Shown: positions 1 to 7,818 of the stretch, piece after piece
How positions within the stretch are numbered: the first letter of the stretch is position 1
Layout: each line of letters starts with the position of its first letter
NCBI RefSeq assembly: GCF_900182645.1
Contig: NZ_FXTA01000002.1
Coordinates: 124,001-188,000 of the forward strand
Direction of reading: 5' to 3'
Origin: Flavobacterium resistens
GTDB taxonomy: Bacteria > Bacteroidota > Bacteroidia > Flavobacteriales > Flavobacteriaceae
Length of the DNA stretch: 64,000 nt
Notes under the pieces: model-generated
Told to the model about the DNA's origin: nothing
What the model saw: the letters and a program-made list of their open reading frames with translations, nothing else
Databases searched by the model: none
Translations under genes and position numbers: made by a program

Positions 1-51
1 TAAAAGCAGTAAAAAGATAAAAAAAACAGATATGTTTTTATGCGTTATCAT
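1..51 (-). CDS. Partial gene of the pigment operon, N-terminus only
   Basis: Reading leftward from position 51 there is an ATG followed by 16 further open codons to the window edge. The peptide starts MITHKNISVFFIFLLLL, a hydrophobic N-terminal segment that looks like a signal peptide or membrane anchor. The start overlaps the stop of the next gene upstream as ATGA (4 bases), the usual sign of translational coupling in this operon. Too little is present to name the product; an envelope protein of the pigment-export or lipoprotein-carrier type would fit the context, but that is inference. Confidence 0.6.
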   Translation of the reverse strand, partial: MITHKNISVFFIFLLLL

Positions 52-1112
52 TTTGAAAGCAACGTAAAACTATGATTTTTTCCATTTACCTGGTTGTACA
101 ATAAAATGGTATTGTAAGCAGGTTTTTCAACTGAATTCACTTTTATAATTTCCGGAATTTCCTGCGTTTTTATAACTTTTGATGCCATCCACAAAGCAAA
201 AGCTGAAGCCGTGTCGAAAGCACCACTCAAATGTTTGTAATACAATTGAGGTGTTTTTGCGAAAGCATTTTCACTTAAATTTCGATAATAAGAATCAGAA
301 TCTGAGTTTCCATCAAAACCAAAAACGACAGCATCAAGATCTGAAATTTTTAAATTATTAGTTTTTAGAAATGAAATTAAAGCAGATTCAACTTCATTTT
401 CTTCTAAAGTATTTACGATTTCAACATCAAGAATTTCGGCATAAGTATTCGCGTTTCTTTCATTTTCTAAAACAAAAAAACTTGCGCCTTCGCCATAAAT
501 AACACCGCTGGAATTAGCATTTAAAACTTCAGAAGGAAGATCATTTTCTTTTTTAATTCTTCCAGCCAATTTAAAAAGTGATAAAGTATATTCGCCATTT
601 TCGTCAACACCTCCAACTAAAATGGAATTGGCTTCGTTTTCTTCAATTTGCATTTTAGCATCCAAAAGTGCCGATTCAAAAGAAACCGCTCCATTTACAT
701 ACGTAAAATTATAACCTTTACATTGCAAAGAAAGTGCGATTTGTGCACCAACTGTATTATGAGTTGATTGAATAAACGAAGTGGGAGTTAAAAACTCTTC
801 ATTATTATCAAGAATGTTTTTCAGGAATTTTTCAGAATCTTCAATACAACCTAAACCCGTTCCGGTAATGATGGCATCAACATTTTCGACATTAGCATCT
901 TTCATTGCCAAAGCCGAAGCTACGATTCCGTTTTTCACTCCTTTTGCCATTCTTCTGATCATCGCAGGAGAAATATAATCTTTGTAAACCGGAGGAACGA
1001 TCGAAAGAACCGTTTCATTTTGATTGTAAACAGCTTCTTCTAAAAAAACAGTATCAAATGTTTTTTGAGTCGAAATACAGCCTACTCCATTTATATATGT
1101 CTTTTTTGTCAT
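48..1112 (-). CDS. Ketosynthase-like protein lacking catalytic residues (chain-length-factor type)
   Basis: This 354-aa thiolase-fold protein aligns with FabF-type ketosynthases, but all three catalytic positions look replaced. The nucleophile loop reads TYVNGAVSFESA where active enzymes have an STACSS-type sequence, so Cys is Ala. The first His motif (HGTATP in neighbours) is FGFDGNSD. The second (KP.TGHT) is KHLSGAFD, so His is Ala while the Lys before it is kept. A dead partner of this kind is known in type II polyketide and aryl-polyene systems as a chain-length factor that pairs with an active ketosynthase. The natural partner here is the gene directly upstream, whose stop overlaps this start by one base. 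No condensation activity is expected from it alone. Confidence 0.85.
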   Translation of the reverse strand: MTKKTYINGVGCISTQKTFDTVFLEEAVYNQNETVLSIVPPVYKDYISPAMIRRMAKGVKNGIVASALAMKDANVENVDAIITGTGLGCIEDSEKFLKNILDNNEEFLTPTSFIQSTHNTVGAQIALSLQCKGYNFTYVNGAVSFESALLDAKMQIEENEANSILVGGVDENGEYTLSLFKLAGRIKKENDLPSEVLNANSSGVIYGEGASFFVLENERNANTYAEILDVEIVNTLEENEVESALISFLKTNNLKISDLDAVVFGFDGNSDSDSYYRNLSENAFAKTPQLYYKHLSGAFDTASAFALWMASKVIKTQEIPEIIKVNSVEKPAYNTILLYNQVNGKNHSFTLLSK

Positions 1113-2308
1113 TAGCTTTTAGAAAATATAAGGGTTGAACAATTTCCGCCAAAACCGAAAGAATTGGATAAAACGTGTTCGATATTTTTCATTTTTAAAG
1201 TTTTCTGCGGTTTCAAATCAAATTCTTCCATTTGATTTTCAAAATTCAAATTCGGATAAACCACACTATTTTGAATGGCCAAAACGGAATAAACAGCTTC
1301 AATTGCCGCCGCTGCCGCTAAAGTGTGGCCCGTAAACGGTTTTGTAGAACTAAAATCCGGCACTTTTTCATCTTCATAAATTCGGAGTAAAGCTCTTCCT
1401 TCAGATAAATCATTGTTTGGCGTTGCGGTTCCGTGAACGTTGATATAATCAATTTCAGAAGGTTTTAAACCCGAAACTTCAAAGGCTTTTTTCATAGCCA
1501 AATAAGCACCGTCGCCATTTTCTGAAGAAGCAGTTTGGTGAAAAGCATCATTTGCATTTCCATAACCCGAAACTCTTGCCAGGACTTTTTTATTTTGCTT
1601 TTCAACAATTTCATCCGATTCTAAAACCAAAAAAGCGGCTGCTTCGCCAAGATTTAATCCTTTTCTATTATTGTCAAAAGGTTTATTATAATCGTCAGAT
1701 AAAATCATTAAAGTCTTGAATCCGTTGATGGTGAATTTTGCCAAAGCATCAGTTCCGCCCACAATAACGCGATCCAATTTTCCGGTTTTAATCAAACGCG
1801 CGCCCAACATAATTGAGTTTGCCGCCGATGAACAAGCGGTACTAATTGTCGTAACCATTCCTTTTAAACCAAGTTCCGAAGCAATTTTTTCAGCCACATC
1901 GCCACCGTCGTGACAAGTTATGTATTTGACCAATTCAGGTTTTTCGAAATAATCAAAATAATGTTTTTCCGTCATGTCCATTCCGCCAACGCTTGTAGCC
2001 GAAATAAGTCCCGTTCTGAATTCGTTGATTGATGTAATTCCAGCATTTTCAACAGCCTGTTTTGCTGCCAAAGCACCAATCATAGCTGTTCTCGAAAAAT
2101 TATTATTTTCTGAAAGCTGTAATTCGGAAATTAATTCTTCATTGGTTTTTTTGATTTCACCAACTTTGATTACATCAGCATGAACAGTCGGAATATTTTC
2201 AATTCTGGAAATACCGATTTTATTTTCGATTAAAGAAATATAATTTTCTTCGACTGAATTTCCAATCGAAGAGATAATCCCCATTCCCGTTATTGCGACA
2301 CCTTTCAT
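1112..2308 (-). CDS. Beta-ketoacyl-ACP synthase II-type, pigment polyene chain extension
   Basis: This is a 398-aa FabF-like condensing enzyme with an intact Cys-His-His triad: Cys in STACSSAANS, His in NVHGTATPNND and His in KPFTGHTLAAA. It would condense malonyl-ACP onto the growing aryl-polyene or fatty acyl chain. It starts about 110 bases after the ACP gene, with a perfect inverted repeat in the gap, and its stop overlaps the start of the catalytically dead ketosynthase by one base. The two probably form a heterodimer as in type II polyketide synthases (inference). Length and motifs are ordinary for the family; the assignment to flexirubin rests on the operon. Confidence 0.92.
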   Translation of the reverse strand: MKGVAITGMGIISSIGNSVEENYISLIENKIGISRIENIPTVHADVIKVGEIKKTNEELISELQLSENNNFSRTAMIGALAAKQAVENAGITSINEFRTGLISATSVGGMDMTEKHYFDYFEKPELVKYITCHDGGDVAEKIASELGLKGMVTTISTACSSAANSIMLGARLIKTGKLDRVIVGGTDALAKFTINGFKTLMILSDDYNKPFDNNRKGLNLGEAAAFLVLESDEIVEKQNKKVLARVSGYGNANDAFHQTASSENGDGAYLAMKKAFEVSGLKPSEIDYINVHGTATPNNDLSEGRALLRIYEDEKVPDFSSTKPFTGHTLAAAAAIEAVYSVLAIQNSVVYPNLNFENQMEEFDLKPQKTLKMKNIEHVLSNSFGFGGNCSTLIFSKS

Positions 2309-2324
2309 TTTTTAGACTTTATTT

Positions 2325-2412
2325 TAGACTTCTTAGATTTTTAGACATTAGACTTCCTAGATTTTTTGAGTTTTATTCTTGTCTAAGCAAGTCTAAAAAT
2401 CTAAGAAGTCTA
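2325..2412. repeat. Perfect 22-bp inverted repeat between ACP and ketosynthase genes
   Basis: Positions 2325-2346 and 2391-2412 are exact reverse complements (22 of 22), separated by 44 bases that contain further copies of the words TAGACTT and GTCTAAG. The hairpin fills the intergenic gap within an operon and lacks a clean T-tract, so a repeat element or an mRNA processing/stability hairpin is more likely than a full terminator. Confidence 0.85.
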
Positions 2413-2419
2413 AGCAAGT

Positions 2420-2677
2420 CTATTTAGTTCTGTTAGCGCTAATGTACGCCGCCATAGTTTCGATTGACTGGAAAATTGATTTTCCTTCTTTCGGGTCAAC
2501 CAGTTTAATTCCGTAATCTTTATCTAAAATCACGATTAATTCAAGTGCATCAATCGAGTCTAAACCTAAACCGTCTCCAAACAAAGGATCGTTGTCTGCA
2601 ATGTCTTCAACAGCGATATCTTCTAAGTTAAGAGTCGTTATAATTTTATTTTTTAATTCTTCTTTTAATGCTTCCAT
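2420..2677 (-). CDS. Acyl carrier protein
   Basis: This is an 85-aa acidic acyl carrier protein with the phosphopantetheine attachment motif LGLDSIDALELIV; Ser41 is the expected carrier residue. It is one of two ACPs in the operon. Having two carriers suggests that the aryl polyene and the dialkylresorcinol acyl chains may be built on separate ACPs, as proposed for aryl-polyene systems (inference). It lies 2 bases downstream of the small ketosynthase-like gene, so the two are probably co-translated. Confidence 0.93.
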   Translation of the reverse strand: MEALKEELKNKIITTLNLEDIAVEDIADNDPLFGDGLGLDSIDALELIVILDKDYGIKLVDPKEGKSIFQSIETMAAYISANRTK

Positions 2678-2679
2678 GA

Positions 2680-3297
2680 TTATTTATTATATAATGTATT
2701 GATATTTTCGTTTGTATATTTTTCATTTTCTTCTTTGCTGATTACACAAAGAAAAGCTTTATAATTTTCGTCAAAATATTCGACCCAACCACATAAAACC
2801 GAATCTGCTTTATTTGTGTTTAAGAGAATATCTGAATAATTAGACAGAAATTCGGCGTTGAAAGCATCAAATATAAAGAAAGAATTCTCACTTTTTAACT
2901 GATGACGAATACTTATTTCGCCCAGACAAATATTTGGCAGCGTATAAACAAAAACCGCAGGACTTGGATAATAATTTTCTTTGTCTGAAATCGATTCCTG
3001 ATATTTTACATCAGTATCTAAACTCGACGATTTATTGGCCAAAACCAAAGCAATATTATTTTCCTCTTCCGCAGAAATTATCGGACTCAAAAGCAATTCT
3101 GATCCTAAAAAAGCCAATTTGCTCAAAGCATCCATTTTGAAAAATTTTGGATATTGGATTTCAAAATTACGCAATGCTTGTTTCGAGAAATCTGCAAAAT
3201 CGGTTGATTCAATTTTAAATACAGAAGTTCCATTCAAAACAATTTCGTTGTTTTGGATGGTGATGTAGGATTGTATGTAGGTTTTATTTTGAGTCAT
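2680..3297 (-). CDS. Short ketosynthase N-terminal-like protein (ApeC-like)
   Basis: This 205-aa protein resembles only the N-terminal half of ketosynthases, as in the short beta-ketoacyl synthase-like chain-length-factor proteins found in aryl-polyene clusters. Features are the DALSKLAFLGSELLL helix, the ALVLANKSSSLDTD strand-turn, and SENSFFIFDAFNAE where the nucleophile loop would lie. No Cys is present at that site. It probably has a structural or chain-length role. It sits between the orphan 254-aa gene and an ACP gene. Similarity is weak by eye, so the family call is moderate and the specific role is inference. Confidence 0.65.
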   Translation of the reverse strand: MTQNKTYIQSYITIQNNEIVLNGTSVFKIESTDFADFSKQALRNFEIQYPKFFKMDALSKLAFLGSELLLSPIISAEEENNIALVLANKSSSLDTDVKYQESISDKENYYPSPAVFVYTLPNICLGEISIRHQLKSENSFFIFDAFNAEFLSNYSDILLNTNKADSVLCGWVEYFDENYKAFLCVISKEENEKYTNENINTLYNK

Positions 3298-3329
3298 TAT
3301 TATCTAATAAGAATTCTATTAAATCGAAT

Positions 3330-4094
3330 TTATAAAGGCATGATTTTTTTTAAATCGAATTCACCATAATACTTTAGAATATGAGAAAGACCAACTAAAG
3401 TTAAGTCACCATATTTTGTCAAAATTCCTTTTTCAAATAGATCATAAATTTTTGGACGATTCAATTTTGAGGTTATTATTTCTGCTAATTGATCCCGACC
3501 TTGTATATTTAATAAATCAATGATTGAAGATTTTTCGATATTAATTAGAATTTTCTGAATTTCGTTAATTACGTTTTCATCCATTAAAGATTGCTCTATT
3601 TTTTCCTTAAATGATTTTGATAGATATTCTTTAGTATATTCATTTCCTGATTTTTTCGGAAAAATTTCTTTACGAAAATCTTCATTGGTTTTGTCAAAGC
3701 AATTTATTAGTGCTAAAAAGGTTGCTCTATTGAAATCATCACGTTTCGTATCTTCGTATTTTTTAAAACTACCATTATTAATTTCAAATATGAGCCCCAA
3801 ATTTTCACCTCGTAATGCTTCTAAATATGCTATAAAAAATTTTAAAACTTTTTCTACAACCTCTTTATATCCAATTTCATGAGGAATTTGTTCATTTGTT
3901 ATTTTCCAATCTATAAAATTCCGATCTTCTTGATTTTTGTAAATTTTGAGTTCTATATGAGCATAGTGCTCGGAATTAGAGCTAACGACAGATTTACCTT
4001 CTACAGGCTCTAACTCCCAAGTTTCTAGCTTATTCTTAATTAAAAATAAGTCTTTAGAATAATGAAATTCTCTTTTAAGATAAGTCGTTATCAT
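3330..4094 (-). CDS. Hypothetical protein, orphan gene in the pigment operon
   Basis: I do not recognise this 254-aa protein. It is soluble with no signal peptide or membrane segment. It is rich in Lys, Glu and Ile, and its second half looks helical (NEIQKILINIEKSSIIDLLNIQGRDQ). It lies in the operon orientation with 7 bases to the upstream ketosynthase stop and 32 to the next gene, so it is transcribed with the pigment genes. Nothing in it suggests a fatty-acid or polyketide enzyme, and it may be a later insertion between two ketosynthase-type genes. Confidence 0.6.
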   Translation of the reverse strand: MITTYLKREFHYSKDLFLIKNKLETWELEPVEGKSVVSSNSEHYAHIELKIYKNQEDRNFIDWKITNEQIPHEIGYKEVVEKVLKFFIAYLEALRGENLGLIFEINNGSFKKYEDTKRDDFNRATFLALINCFDKTNEDFRKEIFPKKSGNEYTKEYLSKSFKEKIEQSLMDENVINEIQKILINIEKSSIIDLLNIQGRDQLAEIITSKLNRPKIYDLFEKGILTKYGDLTLVGLSHILKYYGEFDLKKIMPL

Positions 4095-4101
4095 TTCTTT
4101 T

Positions 4102-5241
4102 TTATTTCACTTTCTCAAAAATAACCGCCGTATTACAACCTCCAAATCCAGAAGCCGTTTTCAAAAAATATTCAATGTTCGCTTCTTTATTTTTCTCAAT
4201 AACATTTACAGCTTCGCTAACTCCGATTTCATCAAAACCTTTCGATTCAAAAAGCATATTTTTATTCGCTGATTCAATTGCAATTACCGTTTCCAATAAT
4301 CCCGAAGCGCCTAACGTATGACCGTAAAATCCTTTTAAACTATTGACTGGAACATTTTGTAAACCTAATCGATTTAAAGCAATCGCTTCCATTTCGTCGT
4401 TGAATGGAGTTGCGGTTCCGTGTGCTGAAATATAATTTAATTTGTTGGCTTCAATTTTTGCTTCTTTCAAAGCATTCTGAATACTTCTGAACAAACCTTC
4501 GCCTGTTCTTGAAGGTCCGGAAATATGATTTGCATCGTTTATTGAACTATCTCCAATTACTTTTATTTTTGAATTTTTGGCTTCCGCCGAAACCAAAACT
4601 GCAGAAGTTGCTTCGCCCAAACTTACTCCGGTTCTGTTTTTAGAATAGGGTTTACAAGGCAATTCGCTCATCGCCTGAAAAGCATTAAATCCAGACAAAA
4701 CAAATTCTGAAACTTCGTCGCCGGCAACAACAAAAACATTGTCATAAAGTTCAGACTGAATCATTCTTTTGGCAACAGAAACAGCTAAAATTCCGGAAAC
4801 ACAAGCATTCGAAACTACAATTGGTTGTGTTTTAAATCCGAAGAAATTGGCAACATTTTTTGCTAAAACATCTAAATGTGCATTATTAAAATTTTCTTCC
4901 GAATTCTCTTTTAAAGCTGTCACATTTCCTTTTGTAGTAGAAAGTATAAAAGCAGTTTTCGAATTCAATTCAACTCTCGAATTTTTGATAATCGGCTCTA
5001 AAGCCAAAATCATCATTTTCTCTAAACGGGAATATTTTGTTTCAGCGCTGATTTTTTCAAAAGCGCTATTTATTTTTTCATCAGAAATAATCGAAGCATA
5101 AAATGAATTTGGCATCAAAGAAACATCACTATGAAGCTGAATTCCGGAATCACCACGAAGAATTGCTTCAATGTTTGATTCAACATCAAAACCTAAAGGT
5201 GTGATACAATTCGTTTGTGAGATGTATATTTCTTTAATCAT
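4102..5241 (-). CDS. Beta-ketoacyl-ACP synthase, pigment operon
   Basis: This is a FabF-like condensing enzyme of about 379 aa with a complete triad: Cys in VSNACVSGILAV, His in SAHGTATPFND and His in LKGFYGHTLGASG. I place the start at the ATG at 5241; a TTG two codons upstream (5247) is the alternative. It is the second active FabF-type enzyme of the cluster (three with the one at 14413). Several condensing enzymes in one cluster match aryl-polyene loci, where different ketosynthases handle initiation, elongation and the alkyl precursors. The exact share of this one cannot be read from sequence. Confidence 0.9.
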   Translation of the reverse strand: MIKEIYISQTNCITPLGFDVESNIEAILRGDSGIQLHSDVSLMPNSFYASIISDEKINSAFEKISAETKYSRLEKMMILALEPIIKNSRVELNSKTAFILSTTKGNVTALKENSEENFNNAHLDVLAKNVANFFGFKTQPIVVSNACVSGILAVSVAKRMIQSELYDNVFVVAGDEVSEFVLSGFNAFQAMSELPCKPYSKNRTGVSLGEATSAVLVSAEAKNSKIKVIGDSSINDANHISGPSRTGEGLFRSIQNALKEAKIEANKLNYISAHGTATPFNDEMEAIALNRLGLQNVPVNSLKGFYGHTLGASGLLETVIAIESANKNMLFESKGFDEIGVSEAVNVIEKNKEANIEYFLKTASGFGGCNTAVIFEKVK

Positions 5242-5247
5242 TTTCAA

Positions 5248-5363
5248 TTTAATTTCGTGAAATTTTTAGCCCGCAGATCTGGCAGATTGAGCAGATTTTA
5301 ATTTTTGCTAATTCGTGAATTGCTCCGCCTGTTCGCTATCGCTCGGGTCGTGGCCAAAAAACT
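5248..5363. other. Intergenic repeat-rich spacer
   Basis: This gap carries fragments of widespread intergenic words (CAGATTGAGCAGATT; TTCGCTATCGCTCGGGTCG) that recur in other gaps of the window. I see no TAnnTTTG promoter or terminator hairpin on the minus strand here, so transcription probably continues through it. Confidence 0.5.
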
Positions 5364-5813
5364 TTATTTCAATAACCCAACTTTCCTTTTCCATTCCTCA
5401 TAAAAAGGAGGATTCGTTAGCATCAAATTTCCTTCTTTATCTAAAAAAACCTGAACAGTTTCGCCCGTGCAAGCCACTTCGCCTTGAGCGTCAATAATTT
5501 TAAAACGGTAAATTATTTTTGCGGCCGGAGTATCGACAACTGTGGTTTCGATGGTGACAACATCGCCGTAACGCAAAGATAATTTATGCTCGCATTTTGA
5601 TTTTACAATTGGAGTAGTGTAACCCGTTTTTGCAATATCCAAATAGGTAAGTCCGTGTTGGCGTCCAAAGGCCTCACGTCCATCTTCAAAATAGGTAATA
5701 TAATGGCCGTGCCAAACAATTCCAAGCGGATCAGTTTCGTTAAAACGAATTCTGATTTCGTGTGAAACGTTTAAGTCTGAGGCTTCGTTATACTGTTCTT
5801 TTCTTTTTGTCAT
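5364..5813 (-). CDS. Acyl-CoA/ACP thioesterase, 4-hydroxybenzoyl-CoA thioesterase (hotdog) family
   Basis: This is a hotdog-fold thioesterase of about 149 aa. The motif NETDPLGIVWHGHYITYFEDGREA matches the YbgC/4-hydroxybenzoyl-CoA thioesterase active site, with Asp as catalytic residue and the conserved His-Gly-His-Tyr. It would release an acyl or aryl-polyene chain from its thioester carrier, or edit stalled chains. The start at 5813 (MTKRK) is preferred; an in-frame ATG at 5825 adds four residues. Either start overlaps the end of the ABC permease gene (stop at 5788), implying coupled translation with the exporter. Confidence 0.85.
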   Translation of the reverse strand: MTKRKEQYNEASDLNVSHEIRIRFNETDPLGIVWHGHYITYFEDGREAFGRQHGLTYLDIAKTGYTTPIVKSKCEHKLSLRYGDVVTIETTVVDTPAAKIIYRFKIIDAQGEVACTGETVQVFLDKEGNLMLTNPPFYEEWKRKVGLLK

Positions 5814-7071
5814 AAAATAAGGCAATGGAAGTTGTGATTATAAAGAACAAAAATAACAAACTTATTTTTGGAATGATTTCTACGAAAGAAACGTTGCGCA
5901 ATAAAACATCATAAAATGCTTCTAATCCCCAATTCATAGGAGAAGATTTGGCAATGATCTGCATCATTTTTGGCATCACAAAAACAGGAACCCAAACGCC
6001 TCCAATTGCAGCTAAAATAATAACACTTGTCGCGCCAAACGGAGCGGATTGTTCCTGAGTATTCGCAACAGTTCCTAATAAAATTCCGAATCCGATGGCG
6101 GCGAAACCTGAAAATAATGCGACAACACTCATCAAAAATAAATGTCCTTCGATATTTAAAGGAGGCAGACCAATGTGCGGAAATAGGAAAATAGCAACAG
6201 CAACCATCATATAAAACTGAATCATACAAATGACAGAATACGTAATCGTTTTACCAATAATGACAATTAAATTAGAAGTTGGATTAGTCAACAATCGAAC
6301 AAAAGTTCCTTGTGATTTTTCTTTTACAATATTAATCGAAAGCGGAATCACGATAAAAAATATCGCAAAAAGCGTCCAGGCCGGAACGTTGTGCTGAACT
6401 GAATTGGGCAAGACTTCTTTATTGTTGATTTTCGGAATTATTTCTTTGAAAGTGATAAAACTCGTTTGATCGAATTTGGTATTTTCCTCGCCTAACTGAT
6501 TTTGAAAAGTCGTGTAAATCGATTTGGTTTCGATTTGCGAAATCATTTTGTCAATCGCATTCATGACCGAATTTTTGAAGCTCAGCTGAACCGCCGGATC
6601 AAAATATAATTTTACTTCTTTTTGCTGAATTATTTTCTGCTTTTCAGGTTTTGCAACGCTGTCCGTAAAACCCATTTTGCTCACAATGTTTTCAACATTT
6701 TGATCGACTTTAGCTTGTAAATCAACGCTTAGATTTTTTGGAATTACAATCGCCAATTGGAATTTTCCTTTGTAGACATTTTCCCTGGCAACTTCTTCCG
6801 TAATCGGTTTGTTGTCAATTTGAGTTATTACAGTGAATAATTGGTTTTTTTCTAAATTATCAAAAACCGTTTTCGAAACAGAACCGTTATCATAATCAAC
6901 CAATAAAATCGGAATTTTAGTATTGCTTACGGTTTTAAAACTGCTGTCCTGAATTACAGTTACCGTGATCACCAAAACCAACGGCATGATAAATAAAATA
7001 ATCAAACCGCCTAAATCTCTTTTTAATAAAAGAAATTCTTTTACTATCGACATCCAAATTTTATATAGCAT
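5788..7071 (-). CDS. ABC-2 type transporter permease, pigment export
   Basis: This is a 427-aa membrane subunit of an ABC-2 exporter. One membrane helix lies near residues 18-38, followed by a soluble region of about 190 residues, then five or so helices from about residue 235 to the end (FAIFFIVIPLSINIV, LFLMSVVALFSGFAAIGFGILLG, SLLFLFFIITTSIALFY). This is the YhgE/YadH-type layout with a large external loop. Its start overlaps the ATPase gene by 11 bases. The pair probably moves the pigment or its precursor across the inner membrane; flexirubins are outer-membrane pigments (family and pathway knowledge), but substrate assignment here is inference. Confidence 0.88.
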   Translation of the reverse strand: MLYKIWMSIVKEFLLLKRDLGGLIILFIMPLVLVITVTVIQDSSFKTVSNTKIPILLVDYDNGSVSKTVFDNLEKNQLFTVITQIDNKPITEEVARENVYKGKFQLAIVIPKNLSVDLQAKVDQNVENIVSKMGFTDSVAKPEKQKIIQQKEVKLYFDPAVQLSFKNSVMNAIDKMISQIETKSIYTTFQNQLGEENTKFDQTSFITFKEIIPKINNKEVLPNSVQHNVPAWTLFAIFFIVIPLSINIVKEKSQGTFVRLLTNPTSNLIVIIGKTITYSVICMIQFYMMVAVAIFLFPHIGLPPLNIEGHLFLMSVVALFSGFAAIGFGILLGTVANTQEQSAPFGATSVIILAAIGGVWVPVFVMPKMMQIIAKSSPMNWGLEAFYDVLLRNVSFVEIIPKISLLFLFFIITTSIALFYDKKKRTV

Positions 7072-7813
7072 CTCTAAGATCTTTACCGGTTAATGAAATA
7101 AAAACATCTTCGAGATTTCTGGCATTTTCTGTTGTCTCAATTAAGGTTGTAGGTGTTCCTTTTGCATAAATTTTGCCTCGATCCAAAATGGCAATATTCG
7201 TGCAGAAATCTTCGGCTTCAGCCAAATGATGCGACGTATATATAATCGTAGTTCCGTTTTGATTTAAAACTTTTAAATAATCCAAAATGGCATTTTTTGA
7301 CTGAACATCAACACCAACGGTTGGTTCATCCAAAAACAAAACTTTCGGATTGTGCAGAATTCCGGCAATCAAATTCACACGGCGTTTCATTCCGCCCGAA
7401 AAAGTATGAATTTGTTTATCGGCGAATTTCAATAAACCTAAAAGATCTAAAGTTTCGATTACTTTATCTTTCAAATCAGCACCTTTCAAACCGTACATGC
7501 TTCCAAAATAATGTAGATTCTCTCTCGCCGTTAAAGTTGGATACAAAGCATATTCCTGAGGAACAACGCCAATGATTTTTTTGATTTTCGCAGCATGATG
7601 GTGATAATCTAAATCATCAATCGAAAAATGTCCAGAAGTAGGTTTGATTAATCCGCAGAGCATTGAAATTAAAGTGGTTTTTCCAGCGCCATTCGGACCT
7701 AATAATCCGAAAATCTGTCCTTCATTTATTTCCAGCGAAACATCGTTCAAAGAAAACTGATCGGCATCTTTGTACTTTTTCGAAAGGGATTCTATTTTTA
7801 TAATGGAATTCAA
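7061..7813 (-). CDS. ABC transporter ATP-binding protein
   Basis: This 250-aa ATPase has a Walker A motif (GPNGAGKTT), an ABC signature (FSGGMKRRVNL), a Walker B motif (VLFLDEPTVGVD) and a switch His (YTSHHLAEAED). It is the DrrA/CcmA-like class that partners ABC-2 permeases. No ATG is available at the N-terminus; translation most likely starts at the TTG at 7813, five bases after the BtrH-like gene stops, and the first internal Met would remove Walker A. Its 3' end overlaps the permease gene by 11 bases. Confidence 0.93.
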   Translation of the reverse strand: MNSIIKIESLSKKYKDADQFSLNDVSLEINEGQIFGLLGPNGAGKTTLISMLCGLIKPTSGHFSIDDLDYHHHAAKIKKIIGVVPQEYALYPTLTARENLHYFGSMYGLKGADLKDKVIETLDLLGLLKFADKQIHTFSGGMKRRVNLIAGILHNPKVLFLDEPTVGVDVQSKNAILDYLKVLNQNGTTIIYTSHHLAEAEDFCTNIAILDRGKIYAKGTPTTLIETTENARNLEDVFISLTGKDLRDAI

Positions 7814-7818
7814 AATAA

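Noticed and set aside
4769..5101. Plus-strand frame of 110 codons opposite a ketosynthase
   Set aside because: It is a shadow of the ketosynthase gene on the other strand, with no family resemblance.
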